A stretch of DNA of 64,000 nt from Trichobilharzia szidati (GCA_944472155.2 OX235279.1:149938199-150002198); one strand, 5' to 3'. Counted from the stretch's first letter, positions 21,360-34,330 are shown. Program-made: numbers and translations. Notes: a model not told the origin generated them from the sequence alone.

Positions 21360-22720
21360 GCTGAGAGTACAAAGAAGTGAGAATGTATCGTATAGAAGTG
21401 GGAGAGATCTGTAGGAGCAAATGGAATGCAAGCGAACACACTAAATTGTTAACTTGAGATTTAATAGCCTACTACAGTTACCGAGACGACAACCATGACT
21501 ACTCTGAGGAAGTGGCTATCATAATATCACCAAGAACATGGACAGCTCTCATGCAGGGGGAACCAATCTCTCCCCAGGATGATGACAGCACAACTAAACT
21601 ACAGAAAAATGAGAGCTACAATTATCCAATGTTATAAAGCTATAGAAAAGCTGAACCCAGGGAAGAAGAAGGAGGATGTTCACAAATAACTGCAGATAGT
21701 GATGGAGAAGTCCCTAACCAGATAGCGACATCAAAATTTTAGTTAGTGACAATAATGTTAGGCAAACTATGAACAGACAGCACAGGAGGAAAACCGGTCA
21801 TCAGTTGAGTGGTGCTGTGTGAAATGGATAAGAACTGAGAGCTCTCCGCAGGTTTCTGTGCTTTCATTGGCCTGGTGACTGGAGGCAACGTGTGCAAGCA
21901 CAAGGATATCCACAAAGTGAAATGGGTTTCAACAGATGGAAACACCAAAACTCACATAGATTTCATCTCAACCTCAAGAAAGTACAGACGCGGCCTGCTA
22001 GACACTAAGTTGGGAAGAGGAGCAAATGTAGACTCATACCACTCACTGTCTAGAGCAAGCAGCCTTCAAAGTCAAGCTCAAAGACATCAAGGAAGCCAGA
22101 GATAGACCAAAATTTAATTTCAAAGCTCAGAAACTGAAGGATGAAATCTAAGAGGACACCTTCAGGTCAGTCATCAGGAAAAGACCGAAGACATTAAGTA
22201 ATATCACCGGGAAAACCTGCGTGGATCAAGACTGGAACTCTCTTAAAGTGACAGGAGAAAACCTGTAAGGATATCTTAGGAAGGAAGACAATGCAAGACA
22301 ATAAATCGCTCTCTACGGATATGTGGAAGCAGATAGAAGAGAGAAGGATGGTGAAGCAAAATATTAACCAGTGTAGAGATGGATAACAAAAGGAGCAACT
22401 GAGTTCAACCAGTGAACAAAGGAGTGAAGAAGAATACTAGGAAAGACAAAGGACACTTTCATGAAACACCATTAATTGAAGTAGAGCAAACTGAGGATAA
22501 AAGATGTCTTACAACACTATACTGAAATCACCAGGTCTTTAATCACAAGGAGGTCAAAGCAGATGAAGCCAGTGAAGGGAAACGCATTTACCAAATAGGT
22601 GAAACAGGGAGAATACAATTATTTCATCTGAGCTTAAAAGGAGGAAACACTGCACCGATCACTTCAGACGACTGCGTAACCGATCACCATCTTCAGGTCG
22701 TCCAGAAATATCACCAACAG
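21360..22720 (+). pseudogene. RTE-type LINE, endonuclease and linker part, dead (copy A)
   Basis: The frame at 21875 reads GGNVCKHKDIHKVKWVSTDG, NTKTHIDFISTSRKYRRGL and LDTKLGRGANVDS, which match the RTE endonuclease end (HKxIHKxTWVS, IDHIxI, RRGADxxSDHHL). The catalytic SDH is changed to DSYHS. Downstream (22270-22540) the linker DNA is recognisable but broken. It ends at 22720, where similarity to copy B stops. Confidence 0.75.
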
Positions 22721-23417
22721 CAACAACAACAACTGACAACAATCAGCATAAATGGGAGGAACCTGAAAGAAACAACCACTTTTACCTACCTACCTAAGAA
22801 GCATCGTTTCAACTACAGGCCAACGGAACTGACGAGGATATCAAAGCAAGAATCGGAAAAGCAAGACAAGCTTTCACTACTCTCAAGTCTGTGTGGAGGT
22901 CAACAGCACTCAGCATCAAAAATAAGATCCGGATTTTCAACTCCAATGTGAAGTCAGTCAGTGCTACTATACGGATCAGAGACTTGGCCAGCACGTCATA
23001 AACAGCATCTCAAACAAACTACAAACCTTCATTAACAGTTGTCTTCGCTCAATACTCAAGATCAGATGGCCGGCCAGAAAAGATCAGCAACAGGGATCTC
23101 TGGTAGCGAACTAACCAGGAACCGATTGTGAAACACATAGGCAGGAAGAAATGGAGATGGATTGGCCATACTCTGAGGAAACCATCAAGTGACATCACTA
23201 GACAAGCCATTGCTCGAGTGGAACCCGAAAGGGAAGCGGTGAGTTGGTCGTCAGTGCGAGGGTGACTTGGAGGAGGTCATGTGAAGAAGAGATGAAAACG
23301 TGTGGGCAGATTTCGAGCCGGGTGAAGACTCTAGCAGAGAACCGAACGCAGTGGAGATGCACGGCTGAAGCCCTATGCTCCTCTAGGAATTAAAGGAAAC
23401 AGCAATAATAATAATAA
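22721..23417 (+). mobile_element. RTE-type LINE 3' fragment at the seam between the two long copies
   Basis: Starts at a CAA-rich run and reads (broken) ISINGRNLKETTTFTYLP, KARIGKARQAFTTLKSVWRS, RIRIFNSNVKSV-like and [20 protein letters not shown]. It ends with ctgaagccctatgctcct and (aat)n at 23402-23417, directly abutting the start of copy B at 23418. It is not the same sequence as the equivalent region of copy B (30570-31050), which is much more diverged. Confidence 0.85.
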
Positions 23418-23703
23418 TATAGGATGACAAAAATATGTATAGAGATTTGTGTGACAATTGTGCTGGGCTAAAGGCAAGACCGTGATGGTCACTCGTAATA
23501 AGTTCATACAATGTTGAGAAAAAAATTTGACAAGTCTGTCAAATATGTTTGATGAGTGGCTAGTACAAAAGTAGTATGCATTAAACGAGAGACAATAAGA
23601 CGGTGGTGATTAGTTCATCATGAAATAACCACTATGGGAAGTGAATGAGACGAAGTCATGTAATGGGATCAAAAATAATATCACTAGTCATAAAACCAAA
23701 TAA

Positions 23704-23923
23704 GCGTCTGTGGTTCAGTAAGTGGCAGAACACTGGCCGACCATGCGAATGATGCGGGTTTCGAGCCCCTGTTGACGCACTCCTTAACCGGTAGTAAGCC
23801 TGGTAAAGAGGGAAGGTTGGAAGTGAAACTGGCAACCCCCTTGCGTAAAAATCACCACTGCTAATGAAACTTCAAAGCACTAACTTGAAGCCCTATATTC
23901 CACTGGGAACGCAAAAGAATAAA
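23704..23923 (+). mobile_element. tRNA-derived SINE, diverged subtype (copy B)
   Basis: Same element as 15625-15834. The head is more complete here (aacactggccgaccatgcga), with a B box gggtttcgagcccc and tail gaagccctatattccactgg. Confidence 0.85.
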
Positions 23924-24279
23924 GTAATGAAAATAAGTCAGAATAGTTTGTTAATGTCTGTGTGTATGGAGAACTTGATAGTTTTTTGAAGGATGCCGGA
24001 ATGGAGGGTATAAATTATAAAACATTGTGACTAAAATTGTTTGAACAAGGAGGAAAAAAGTATCAGAAGAAGAGAAGCCTTTTTATGAAAACGAGTGACT
24101 TGCTTGATTCTTCTAATAAGGACCCTGAACGACTGCTGCTATCAGTGTAGACAGAATAATAACACTATGCTTCATTGTCTGCTAACCAAAGAGCATTGGT
24201 AGGCTATTAAAAGAGACTGGAGTTGTAATTATGAACACACGCTTATATAAGATGAATTCTATACCAGTAGATAGATGGA

Positions 24280-24516
24280 GTGCGTCGGTGGCACAGTGGT
24301 TATGATGCTCGCCGACCATGCACATGGTCCGGGGTTCAATCACCCGCCACAGACGCACTCCTTTACCCCGTTAAGCCAGAAATGAAAGCTGGTAAAAGGG
24401 GAAAGGTTGGACATGAGGCTAGCAACCCCATCCTGTAAAAATAAACACTGCTAAAGAAACTTCAAGCCTCTAGCTTGAAGCCCTATGTTCCACTGGGAAC
24501 GTGAAGGAATAAAAAA
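24280..24516 (+). mobile_element. tRNA-derived SINE with exact target duplication (copy B)
   Basis: Same insertion as 16192-16429, with agatagatgga at 24269-24279 and 24517-24527. Confidence 0.92.
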
Positions 24517-24644
24517 AGATAGATGGAAGTTTCAAAACCGAAATTAATGAAAGATTAGACAGAGAAATTTAGAAAAAGGTATCACCAAAGGAAGAAAAAA
24601 GGAGAAGGGTGTACCTCACTAACTACACATGAGAACTTAATAGT

Positions 24645-25560
24645 TACAGGTAGCACCATTCCACGCATGTACAGTTTACCAAAAGTGCATAGATCGGGAG
24701 TGTCACTCCATTCCATCCTAGATATGTTGCATTCACCTTACCATGAGATCCCAGAGTGGATGGTACAGTTACTTCCACCTCTGTACGATCAACCAGTGCA
24801 GTACAGTGTGGAGCATACATTTCAGTCTGTTAATAAAATTTTAAAAACCTGAGTAGAACTGACAAATATATGAGATCCCTTGATGTTACATTCTTATTCA
24901 CTAATATCCCCATGGTGCAAAACGGTTAATTGTAACTGATAAAGAGAAAGCTGTACATCAGTATTCCTATTAACAATCTGAAGGAACTACGACTTTAATG
25001 AGTTTCTGCTTGGTACTGAAATGACACGCTTATAGACCCTAGGCCTTTTATTTGGGGACACATTTCCATTGAAACTACAAAAATGTCTGTTGAAATAGGC
25101 GATAGTGAAAATAGACCTGTAGTGTCGTCGCACTGATGTCACCTATGATTTGATTTTGAGCCAGTCCAATAGTCCTTGTCGAGTGGTCAGTTGCACCTGC
25201 ATGGCTCTTTGCGCTCTCTTGACCATATTTAGAAAACTAGAGGCCAAAGCTCAATATACACGCTTTCTTAGTTTTGTACCGATGAAATACAAGCGTAATT
25301 AAATCAGACGCTTAGCACTGAGAACAACGTCAGTTTACTCCGAAGACTGTGTGTACAGGAAGAATTATGTTATTCTGGATACTAAGAGAAAACGGATATC
25401 TGGAGAAGTTTACAAAAGCCAGCTTAGCTTACAGCAGTCACAAATATGAATTGGCAATGAGTAGCGAAAAAGTTACCATCTTTTTGTTTACAATTCAAAG
25501 GAGATAGTCCTATCGGATATTATCCCAAAGTCTAACCAGAAAGACAAAGATAATTTACTG
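24645..25560 (+). pseudogene. PLE reverse transcriptase remnant (copy B)
   Basis: The frame at 24667 is longer than in copy A: MYSLPKVHRSGVSLHSILDM, LHSPYHEIPEWMVQLLPPLY and DQPVQYSVEHTFQSVNKILK, the PLE motif LPKxHKxxxPLRPILS. A stop ends it before the LDVTFLFTNIP block. A 30-bp segment at 24707-24736, bordered by tcac repeats, is missing from copy A. Confidence 0.75.
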
Positions 25561-26277
25561 CTACACAAATCCATTTCTACCCTTCAGTAGCCGTCCACTG
25601 TTAGTGCTGAAGTTGTTACCAAGCATGGCAATTAGAGCCAGAGAATATTAGAAAAAAATCCAATCTTCATCGAAAACTATAGATATTTTCTATTATTTCA
25701 CAATTGTAGTGTCTGAATGTGTAAAAGTATCCAGTGACCAGATGGACATGTCCTAGTATAATTCATACCGAAAGGTGTGGCCACCATCAAAGCCGCAACC
25801 ATAGCTCCTCCTATGGTTCAAGTCATATAGGGTGCAGGAATAGGTGAGTTCTTCTGCGGATTTGACATTATTTAGCAACCTGGTTCAGAAAGGGTGAAAT
25901 CAAATGCATAGAAAGTTCACTTCTATCGCAACTGGTAAATATAAGATATCACACTGATACTATCATAACATACGCTGAATTCATCGGCATACACACTTCG
26001 CCTACATCTTCTACATGTAGTTGGAGTTGTCGCAATACTATCAACTAAACTGGAAATTTGTACTCAAAAATAACACATTCAGATGTTGTTCTTACCATGG
26101 TCAGATTTGGGTAAGAGCTTCTCTCTTCCATGGATTTATTTTCTTCTTGTTGCCCTCTGTTGCTTTTTGCCTTTTCTTTTCGTCCAAACAGTTTTAGTGA
26201 CAATGTTATATAATTTATGCTCTTCATGCTAGTGTCCTACAAAAACTATCAAACTCTATATGCATGTAGATATTGAC

Positions 26278-26790
26278 AGGTGCGTTTAAAATGTTCGCTT
26301 CTCTTTTGCTTCACGGACTGTGTAAAACGAGTGAGAAAGTGATTCGTGAAAGTCAGACTGCGTTTCGTCCAGGTCATGGATGCACTGGTGACATGTTTTC
26401 CATTCATAAGTTGCTAGAATACTGCCACACGTATAGCAGACCAACTAGTTTCTTCTTGATGTTGGAGCCGCCTACATTTAGTTGGACATAACTGTCCTTT
26501 AGAATTTTCTGTTAGGCAGAAGTTTGTTAACAGACTCAGAGCAGTATATAGAAACACCTCACATGGAGATATCTGTAAGAGTTAGACCTGGATTAACTTC
26601 GACCTAACAATAACCACTCTTACAAAACTGTTACCAATTAACAGAGGAGTTATATGGAGATGACCAGTTTCACGATTTCTCTTTAACTTTGCCATAGATA
26701 ACATATTTCAGACAGCTATAAGGGATGTACAACACACAGGCGTCAAATCGCGCCTAATCGGGTGGTGGTTGATGTCTGTAAGTATGGTAT
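26278..26790 (+). pseudogene. LINE reverse transcriptase remnant (copy B)
   Basis: Copy of 19735-20190 (MFASLLLHGLCKTSEKVI, QTAFRPGHGCTGDMFSI). It has about 50 extra bases (ctgtaagagttagacctgga and following) that copy A lacks; these include DLTITTLTKLL-like residues and may be the original state. Confidence 0.8.
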
Positions 26791-27324
26791 AGGCTTTGCG
26801 CATTCTAAGTGCAAAGTATAGGTGCAGAACTACAACAATCTGCACTCACAGTGAGAAGTAGTCGAGTTCGTTTTAATAACGTCAGTACTGGTGATGTTGC
26901 GGACGAAATGTCCAACTATGCAGTGAAAGCTGGGTACCATACGCCAATTTAGGCCACCCCTGGCGCCGTCGTAACTTTAGTCTGGTTGTCTGAGTCAGTG
27001 GCCCGAGACCTTATCAGATATGTTCGAAAATCATAGTCCTTGGCAAGCATACTGCAAACTCCTCCTTTTCTCTATTTCTGAAAATGATGAGCATCCTTTG
27101 AATGCTTTCGACTAGTATGTTTTCTTTCTTTATCATGGTCCTCTTCCTCAACTCTTCTTTCTCCTCTCCATGTTGCACATTGTACGCATATTGTACCAAA
27201 TTTGGGTTTAAAATAAAATAAACAACGTTGGAAGTAAATTCGTCTTAGATGTAGGATAAAGACATTGTTTGCGAGTATTCATAGATTGATGAAGTCTTTG
27301 ACATAGGGAAGCATAGTCTACTGG

Positions 27325-27535
27325 TCTGGAGATGCTGAAGACCAGTAACTACAGGCTGTTAGAGAAATGGCCCAAAATTAATCTAAATGGTACACATGCA
27401 TTGACTAATTGTAATCTCCTAGTTCTTTTCAGGCTTCATCACCCTTTTCCTACCTTTATCCATGCCTTTATGAAGCTTTGTAATATGAACTGTTGCACTT
27501 TTGTGCATAATTCTACAGTGAAAATTCGGTAATCA
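27325..27535 (+). mobile_element. LINE 3' tail (copy B)
   Basis: Counterpart of 20735-20945 with a few substitutions. Confidence 0.5.
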
Positions 27536-27959
27536 GTTCGATTTGTATTAACTCACTTATACGCAAAGTTTTCATATTTTGCTAATAATGTTAAAGGATA
27601 CTCCGAATAAAGATATTCCATCCTCCATCACGTGTTATTTTCTACAGTATCACAAACCACACATCTAATACAACTCATAGCCTGGTCGTGAGCAAAACCG
27701 GAATTCAATTAATATTATTTTCAGTCTGAAAACAAGTCATGCACAAATTTCGATCAATTCCTGAATTTATAACATGATATCCACTACTGATTATGTGGAT
27801 GAACCTGGTAAATAGAAAGCAGTTTACGGATATGTAAATGTCTTTCATTTTGAATTATGACACTTGGTCGATATGTCTTCTTTCGTTGAAAGAAAAGGTA
27901 GGCATGGGAACATGGTATCTACATATCATCTTTTAGACTGAAAATGATGCTGAGAGTAC

Positions 27960-30900
27960 AAAGAAGTGAGAATGTATCGTATAGAAGTGTGAGAAATCTG
28001 TAGGAGCAAATGGAATGCAAGCGAACACTCTAAATTGTTAACTTGAGATTTAATAGCCTACTACGGTTACCGAGACGACAACCATGACTACTCTGAGGAA
28101 GTGGCTATCATAATATCACCAAGAACATGGACAGCTCTCATGCAGTGGGAACCAATCTCTCCCCGGGATGCTGACAGCACGATTCAACTCCAGAAAAATG
28201 AAAGTTACAATTATCCAGTATTATGAAGCTATAGAAAAGCCAAACCCAGGGAAGAAGAAGGAGGATGTTCACAAACAACTGCAGATAGTGATGGAGAAGT
28301 CCCTAACCAGATGGCGACATCAAAATTTTAGTTAGTGACAATAATGTTAGGCAAACTATGAACAGACAACACAGGAGGAAAACCGGTCATCAGTTGAGTG
28401 GTGCTGTGTGAAATGGATAAGAACTGAGAGCTCTCCGCAGGTTTCTGTGCTTTCATTGGCCTGGTGATTGGAGGCAACGTGTGCAAGCACAAGGATATCC
28501 ACAAGGTGAAATGGGTTTCAACAGATGGAAACACCAAAACTCCCATAGATTTCATCTCAACCTCAAGAAAGTGCAGACAGCCTGCTAGACACTAAGTTGA
28601 GAAGAGGAGCAAATGTAGACTCATACCACTCACTGTCTAGAGCAAGCAGCCTTCAAAGTCAAGCTCAAAGACATCAAGGAAGCTAGAGATAGACCAAAAT
28701 TTAATTTCAAAGCTCAGAAACTGAAGGATGAAACCTAAGAGGACACCTTCAGGTCAGTCATCAGGAAAAGACCGAAGACATTAAGTAATATCACCGGGAA
28801 AACCTGCGTGGATGAAGACTGGAACTCTCTTAAAATGACATAGGAGAAAACCTGTAAGGATATCTTAGGAAGGAAGACAATGCAAGACAATAAATCGCTC
28901 TCTACGGACACGTGGAAGCAGATAGAAGAGAGAAGGATGGTGAAGCAAAATATTAACCAGTGTAGAGATGAACAACAAAAGGAGCAACTGAGTTCAACCA
29001 GTGAACAAAGGAGGAGGAGGAACAAAGGAAAAGAGCTAGCGGCGGTCAAACGAAAACATGGCACCAGTCAATGAAATCCACAACAGTTAGTCTAAGTCAC
29101 GTATGGAGATGTAGACTTCCTGGTTGGGGTCCTCGGGACGGTAAAAACCAATGGTTGGAAACAATTGGTGACATGGCTCAAAATCATTCTCAGTGGCGCA
29201 GATGCATCCACTCCTTGTGACTTATGATTTCCAATTAAACTGTTTCGTTCTTCGTTACTACTATTCCTTTGTCTCACACCTCTGTTTACTGTCTGTAATA
29301 TGCATTTCTCCTACTTTCTTCTCTTGCTTTGTGTGCTACATGGAGTGTGGCGACTTTAACTGCTGCACATATGTGCAAAGTTCTATGTCGAAAACAGACA
29401 GACAGAACAAAGGAGTGAAGAAGAATACTAGGGAAGACGAAGGACACTTTCATGAAACACCATTAATTGAAGTAAAACAAGATTAGGATAAAAGATGTCT
29501 CACAACACTATACTGAAATCACCAGGTCTTTAATCACGAGGAGGTCAACGCAGATGAAGCCAGTGAAGGGAAACGCATTTACCAAATAGGTGAAACAGAG
29601 AGAATACAATTACTTTATCTGAGCTTAAAAGGAGGAAACACTGCACCGATCACTTCAGACGACTGCGTAGCCGATCACCATCTTCAGGTCGTCCAGAAAT
29701 ATCACCAGCAGACACAGCTACAATCCATCATCAACTCTCTGACAAAAACGGAAGCCTTGAAGGTCCTAACTGTACTGAATGTTGGTAAACAGCAGGACCA
29801 AATACAAACGGGACATTTACAGACCTTGGTAGATATACCCACTTCACTACTGCTAAGGGTTTAGAAAAAAGAAAATGTTCCCGCTGATTGGAAGGAAGAC
29901 CACCAAAGGGAGACTTAAGCCTGTGTGAGAACTGAAACGGAAACATACTGCTGTCCACCTCAAAGGAAATATTAAGCTGCATCATCCTGGAACGACTGAA
30001 AAATGTCCTAGATGGAAAAATTAGCCGGAGCAGTCTGGATTCAGGAAAAAGAAGTAATACGTAGACCAACTGACAAAACCACACACCATCATCAAACAGA
30101 GAGTTGAGTGGTAGTCAACTATGTAATCTCATCTTCAGCGATATATGAATGGTTTCCGACAGCATCGACCGTGGTGTAGTTTTACAATCACTTCAACACT
30201 GCATAGTGGACTACAGTAAAATCACTGATAAACTTCAATCAGCAGCTATGTGCTGATGCCAAATGACAAGTACTTCGCAGAGGAAGGCTAACAGAAGCAC
30301 TTGAATTCACGACATGAGTAAGACTAATCTGTCTACTATCCCTGATAATCTCCGTTATTGTTATGGACTCCATATGTGACAGACCAATGGGAGTTAGAAG
30401 TCCGATATAAATTGAACCAACAAAAGGATATAAGATGTGGATTTTGAGGATATTTCACGTCATCTAAAATATACAAGAGAAATCCAACAGGCTGACAGAA
30501 GAGGCGACAAAGACAGAAATTCAGGTGAAAATAGCGAAGACAGAAGTGGTGAAAATGTCCAACCAATAGCAGCAAACACCAGTCACCATCAACGGGAGAA
30601 ATCTCAAGGAAGTCGTCCCTTTTACTTAACTAGGCAGTATCGTTTAAACTACAGGAAGCACGGATGAGAATGTCGAAGTCATGAACTTATTGGGAAAGCA
30701 AAATAGGCCTTCATTACACTGAAATCAATGTGGAGTTATACATCACTCAGCACAAAGAGCAACATTCGAATTTTCAACACTTACGTCGAGTCGATGAGTG
30801 TCTCTATGTGACTCAGAGATTGGGCAAGTCACCAAAAACATCTCCAGCAGTCTATTTCAGACTTTGACAAACACCTAACCTTAATGCCTCAATACTGAGA

Positions 30901-31060
30901 AGAGGATGGCTTGCCAGAAACGACTCTGGTATCGCCAAGATCCAGACAGCAACCTAATACCTGAATGAAAAATGAGCAATAGGAAATGTAGATAGATTGG
31001 GCATCCGCTGTGGACACTTTTGAGTAACGTCACATGCATAGCAGGCCCATAAAGTGTTCA
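27960..31060 (+). pseudogene. RTE-type LINE, endonuclease through RT, heavily decayed (copy B and beyond)
   Basis: Endonuclease end at about 28450-28640 (GGNVCKHKDIHKVKWVSTDG region, now interrupted), linker with KQIEERRMVKQNINQ (28915-28960), RT region 29710-30430 only in short matches, then the C-terminal part at 30460-31050 (for example HQREKSQGSRPFYLTRQY, where better copies read INGRNLKEVxxFTYLGS). A LINE tail interrupts it at 29014-29404. The element runs past the end of the duplicated block. Confidence 0.7.
29014..29404 (+). mobile_element. 5'-truncated LINE 3' end with 11-bp target duplication
   Basis: The sequence gaacaaaggag occurs at 29003-29013 and 29405-29415. Copy A has a single gaacaaaggag at 22413-22423, so it preserves the empty site. 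The insert of 391 bp holds gtcaatgaaatccacaacag, cggtaaaaaccaatggttgg, ggctcaaaatcattctcagt and ggcgcagatgcatccactcc and ends in (gaca)n. It resembles the 3' end of a second LINE family (tail also at 20735-20945). Confidence 0.9.
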
Positions 31061-32079
31061 TTACTTCAAAGGTCAGAATTTTATCCACCTGCTTACTCAG
31101 CCATAATAGTCACCTCATGTGTTGTTGCTGCTAGTAATCGGCCAAGAAATCGATTAAATTAATTCACTAAAATCAACCATGAAAAGTTAAAAGTATAAGC
31201 AAATATCAATGGACAATTCGTCATTAATTGACAAGACATAAAGGATAGAAACAGGAAATCTAAACACCAAGTTTGAAGAAGATCTAGGAGATGTTTATTT
31301 GGACGGGAGAAAACCAATAAAATCTCTATGAGCTATGGAACCATGCTGGCATACGGTGTTGATGGCTTCTGGATGAATTTATTGAAGTTGAAGTCGGTTA
31401 TATCAGTCGATTCTGTTGTATAGTGATGAACTCGCCACCACTTTCCATGAAGTGGTGGTAAGTGTGTACTACCGAGGAATTTCAAATATGAACAAATCTG
31501 TTATCTGGTACTGATCGTTTTTCTACTAAACTCTCTTCTGATTGGTTTCTGAGTGAGTTAACAACTCCTTTAAAATCAATCGACTTCCTACAAACCATTG
31601 TACCTGAATTTGTGATGACTCACCGTCACTAATTTACTCCAACACGGTTAATACACAGATATCTTCAAATTCCAAGTATGTTGTGGTTTGGCTGATTTCA
31701 ATGTAGGTGTCGTCATGGGCCAACACAAATTAGAGAACTGTTTAAAACTTTGGAACACTGGGCAGCCGTCTCCATTCAGCTTGAGACCTATTCGTAGAAC
31801 GAGACATTGACTTTGATATAAATTCAGTAATCCATGAAATCTCACGTTTGTCTGCTCGTGACAGAGGGCTATCGCCATCAGGTTATATCGGTGGGTATCT
31901 GTCCTCACACCTAACTTGATAGATACCACCACCTACAACTTCTCAGAACAAGTCCAGCCCATAGTCGGTCACTAGTAAGTAATGGATTAATTTTCAAATG
32001 CCAGGTTCATATGTAAGTGTAGAACTTGGGAACTGTGGTAGAATGTAATTCCGTACTAGGTAAGTACACCCGATATAAC
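31061..32079. other. Non-coding stretch, nothing recognised
   Basis: No clear domain or known repeat. A minus-strand frame at 31648-31932 (94 codons) has no recognisable motif. Near 32085-32115 there is a short palindromic piece (agtattaataactgcagtta, then ttaatactgggtg). Confidence 0.4.
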
Positions 32080-33682
32080 ACACACTGATAAAGTATTAAT
32101 AACTGCAGTTATTAATACTGGGTGTTACATCAAATAAACTTATCTAAAATGTTTTGTTTCGACTTATCCTTACTCTTTTCCAACTTAATCCCACTTTAGC
32201 TAACATTTTTCAACGAAAATAGCAACGGTATGGCATGTGTAACATGCGTTCTATCCATCTCAATCGGTGCAGCTTCATAACCTGACCGATTAACCTGCCC
32301 CTCTTAACTGACATTAGGCCTACCATCAGTATTATCCACCATTTCAAATCACTTAACATGACTGATAGAACACAAACATCTTTGGTGTAAGAACGCCAGT
32401 CTATTCAGGTTCCCAGCTTTCAGTGACTGTGTCTCACAGTAATAAATAAAGATAGAGCGAACTATAGCCTTTTGCCTACATCTCTGGATGGACAGACGGA
32501 GATCATGTCTTCACCGGAGATGACGTAGGTTGGCGAATGCTACACGAGCCTTTTGTATCCGTGCTGAAATTCAGTCAGCAGTCAGTCCATTAGGGGTGAT
32601 GCGAATTCTCAGACAAGTTAAGTGATGAAACCGCTCAACCATTTTACTAACCATCTTCAAACTGGGAGCCGATACAGACTAGTCCTGCAGCATTATCTTA
32701 TATATGACAAGGATGAATAGCATACCAAACATACTAAGATTTCTGCTCAAGATATTCAGAATACTCTGAATTTTTTCAGCATATTCACTTAGAAGGACAA
32801 TATTATATACATAATCTAAATTGACGGAACTGCTGTCTGGTAGTAAGTCAACTCCTAGGTCACTAAAGTTGGTTAGGATCCGAGTAGAGTGAGACATACA
32901 CAGCCTGTCATTACCATAGTACCACTTGATCGATGGAGTCAGTTGCCGCCTTCAGGTAAAATGAATGGCAAGTGTTGGACGCCCTAAGTACGCCTATGTT
33001 ACCGTATCTTTCGAAGGGTAAAGATACAGTCGATGTACTGTCGTCCGAACCTAAAGCCTGACTGGTTTTGAAGGGTTTGTTTCTCCTGAGTACCGTCTAG
33101 TCTGCACATGATTATTCAACCTAGAACTTTAGCCACTACTTTATTGAAGCTGATCCTCATACGGTTATCACAGGAAGATTAGTCTCCCTTTCTATGGACT
33201 CGGACAACCAATAAGTGGCATCAGTCAAGCAAAACTGTCTCAGATTCCCACACATTAACTAATATCTTGGTTAATCCAGTCCATATGTCGTTACCACTGT
33301 CCTTAAATACCTCTGGAGTCATTCCACAAGGTCCCTCTGCTTTGTCTCGTTTTACATTAACGAAAACTGGTGTGGCCTCAATTACAGTTGGGTGACCGAT
33401 GTCTACATCCCCTTTGAGTAGGTACTGACAAGTTGAGTTGCGGTTCGACGTATTCCCTTCAACGTTCCACTCGTCCATCTTGGGAGATGATTAAAGTATT
33501 GCCCTCCTCAAACACCATTTTCTTTACCCTCGGTGTTTTACAGTCCGTTTCCCTGATGATTCTATGTGGTTTTCCGGTATCGCTTACTGCTGATACTTTT
33601 TCCATCTTTTGGGTTTTTATAAGTCAAAAGGATTGAGAGAAGAGATAATTACTTCTCAGTTGGATCTCCAAATATGACTTTA

Positions 33683-33687
<5 letters not shown>

Positions 33688-33721
<34 letters not shown>
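33688..33721. repeat. (TA)n microsatellite
   Basis: Uninterrupted TA dinucleotide run. Confidence 0.97.
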
Positions 33722-33723
<2 letters not shown>

Positions 33724-34064
33724 TTTGATACAATACAGAAATTTACCTATCTAGTGGTGATAAATCTGTTAACGATATGGATAAGTATGAAGTCAATTAG
33801 TATTGAAATCGACTGCATAATTAGCCATTAGGGATGAAGTAGGCAGAATACCAAGATAGTTAGAACAGTAATAACTTGTAAGTAGTTTAGGGGAAGGTGA
33901 AGATTGCCAGTTTTTCAACATTCAGGTAATGAGTAAAGTGACTGCATGAATTTCTTTTCAACACACAACTTTGGCTTCTTCAGGTGGACCGGATCACTCC
34001 AGCTAAATGTAGAAGACGAACTCGGAAAGTGAATTTAGACTTAGTCAGCATACGATAGGTAATA

Positions 34065-34330
34065 ATAATAATTTGCTTTACTCCAAAACAGTACTTATGA
34101 TACAGTGTGGACTTCTCAGCATTTGGGAACTTTAAGTGTCTTATTAACATCAGATTTATGCTCAGTGTCTATATGGTGTGCTGAAACATGGCTGCGAACT
34201 GAACTTGTTTGTCTCTTGCTAAACCATCCAGCAAATTACTTCAAGTCAGTCCTTAGGCATTGTAGAAGCATCCGCACAAGGAGCCGATATTTCAACGGAA
34301 ATCAAAGTCGAATTAAAAATAAATAACAAC
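34065..34330 (-). mobile_element. Unclassified retroelement 3' end, reversed
   Basis: The minus strand ends tactgttttggagtaaagca followed by attattattatt, the same terminus as 4960-5003. It lies in the block that interrupts the LINE at 32080-36130. Confidence 0.55.

Larger units (their letters stand above)
15342..22720. repeat. Long direct duplication, copy A
   Basis: From tataggatgacaaaaa at 15342 the order and sequence match 23418-29711 with scattered substitutions: two SINEs, PLE RT remnant, LINE RT remnant, LINE tail and dead RTE endonuclease. Copy A differs by a 1171-bp RTE insertion (17615-18785), a 383-bp tandem doubling (18974-19731) and a 30-bp deletion at 16617/16618; it lacks the insertion found at 29014-29404. 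The SINE at 16192-16429 has the same target duplication in both copies, so it was in place before the block was copied. Confidence 0.92.
23418..29711. repeat. Long direct duplication, copy B
   Basis: Partner of 15342-22720. It lacks the RTE insertion and the tandem doubling of copy A, has 30 bp more at 24707-24736 and about 50 bp more near 26570-26625, and carries its own 391-bp insertion at 29014-29404 with an 11-bp target duplication. Similarity stops at about 29711, after which sequence continues into the RT part of its own RTE. Confidence 0.92.
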
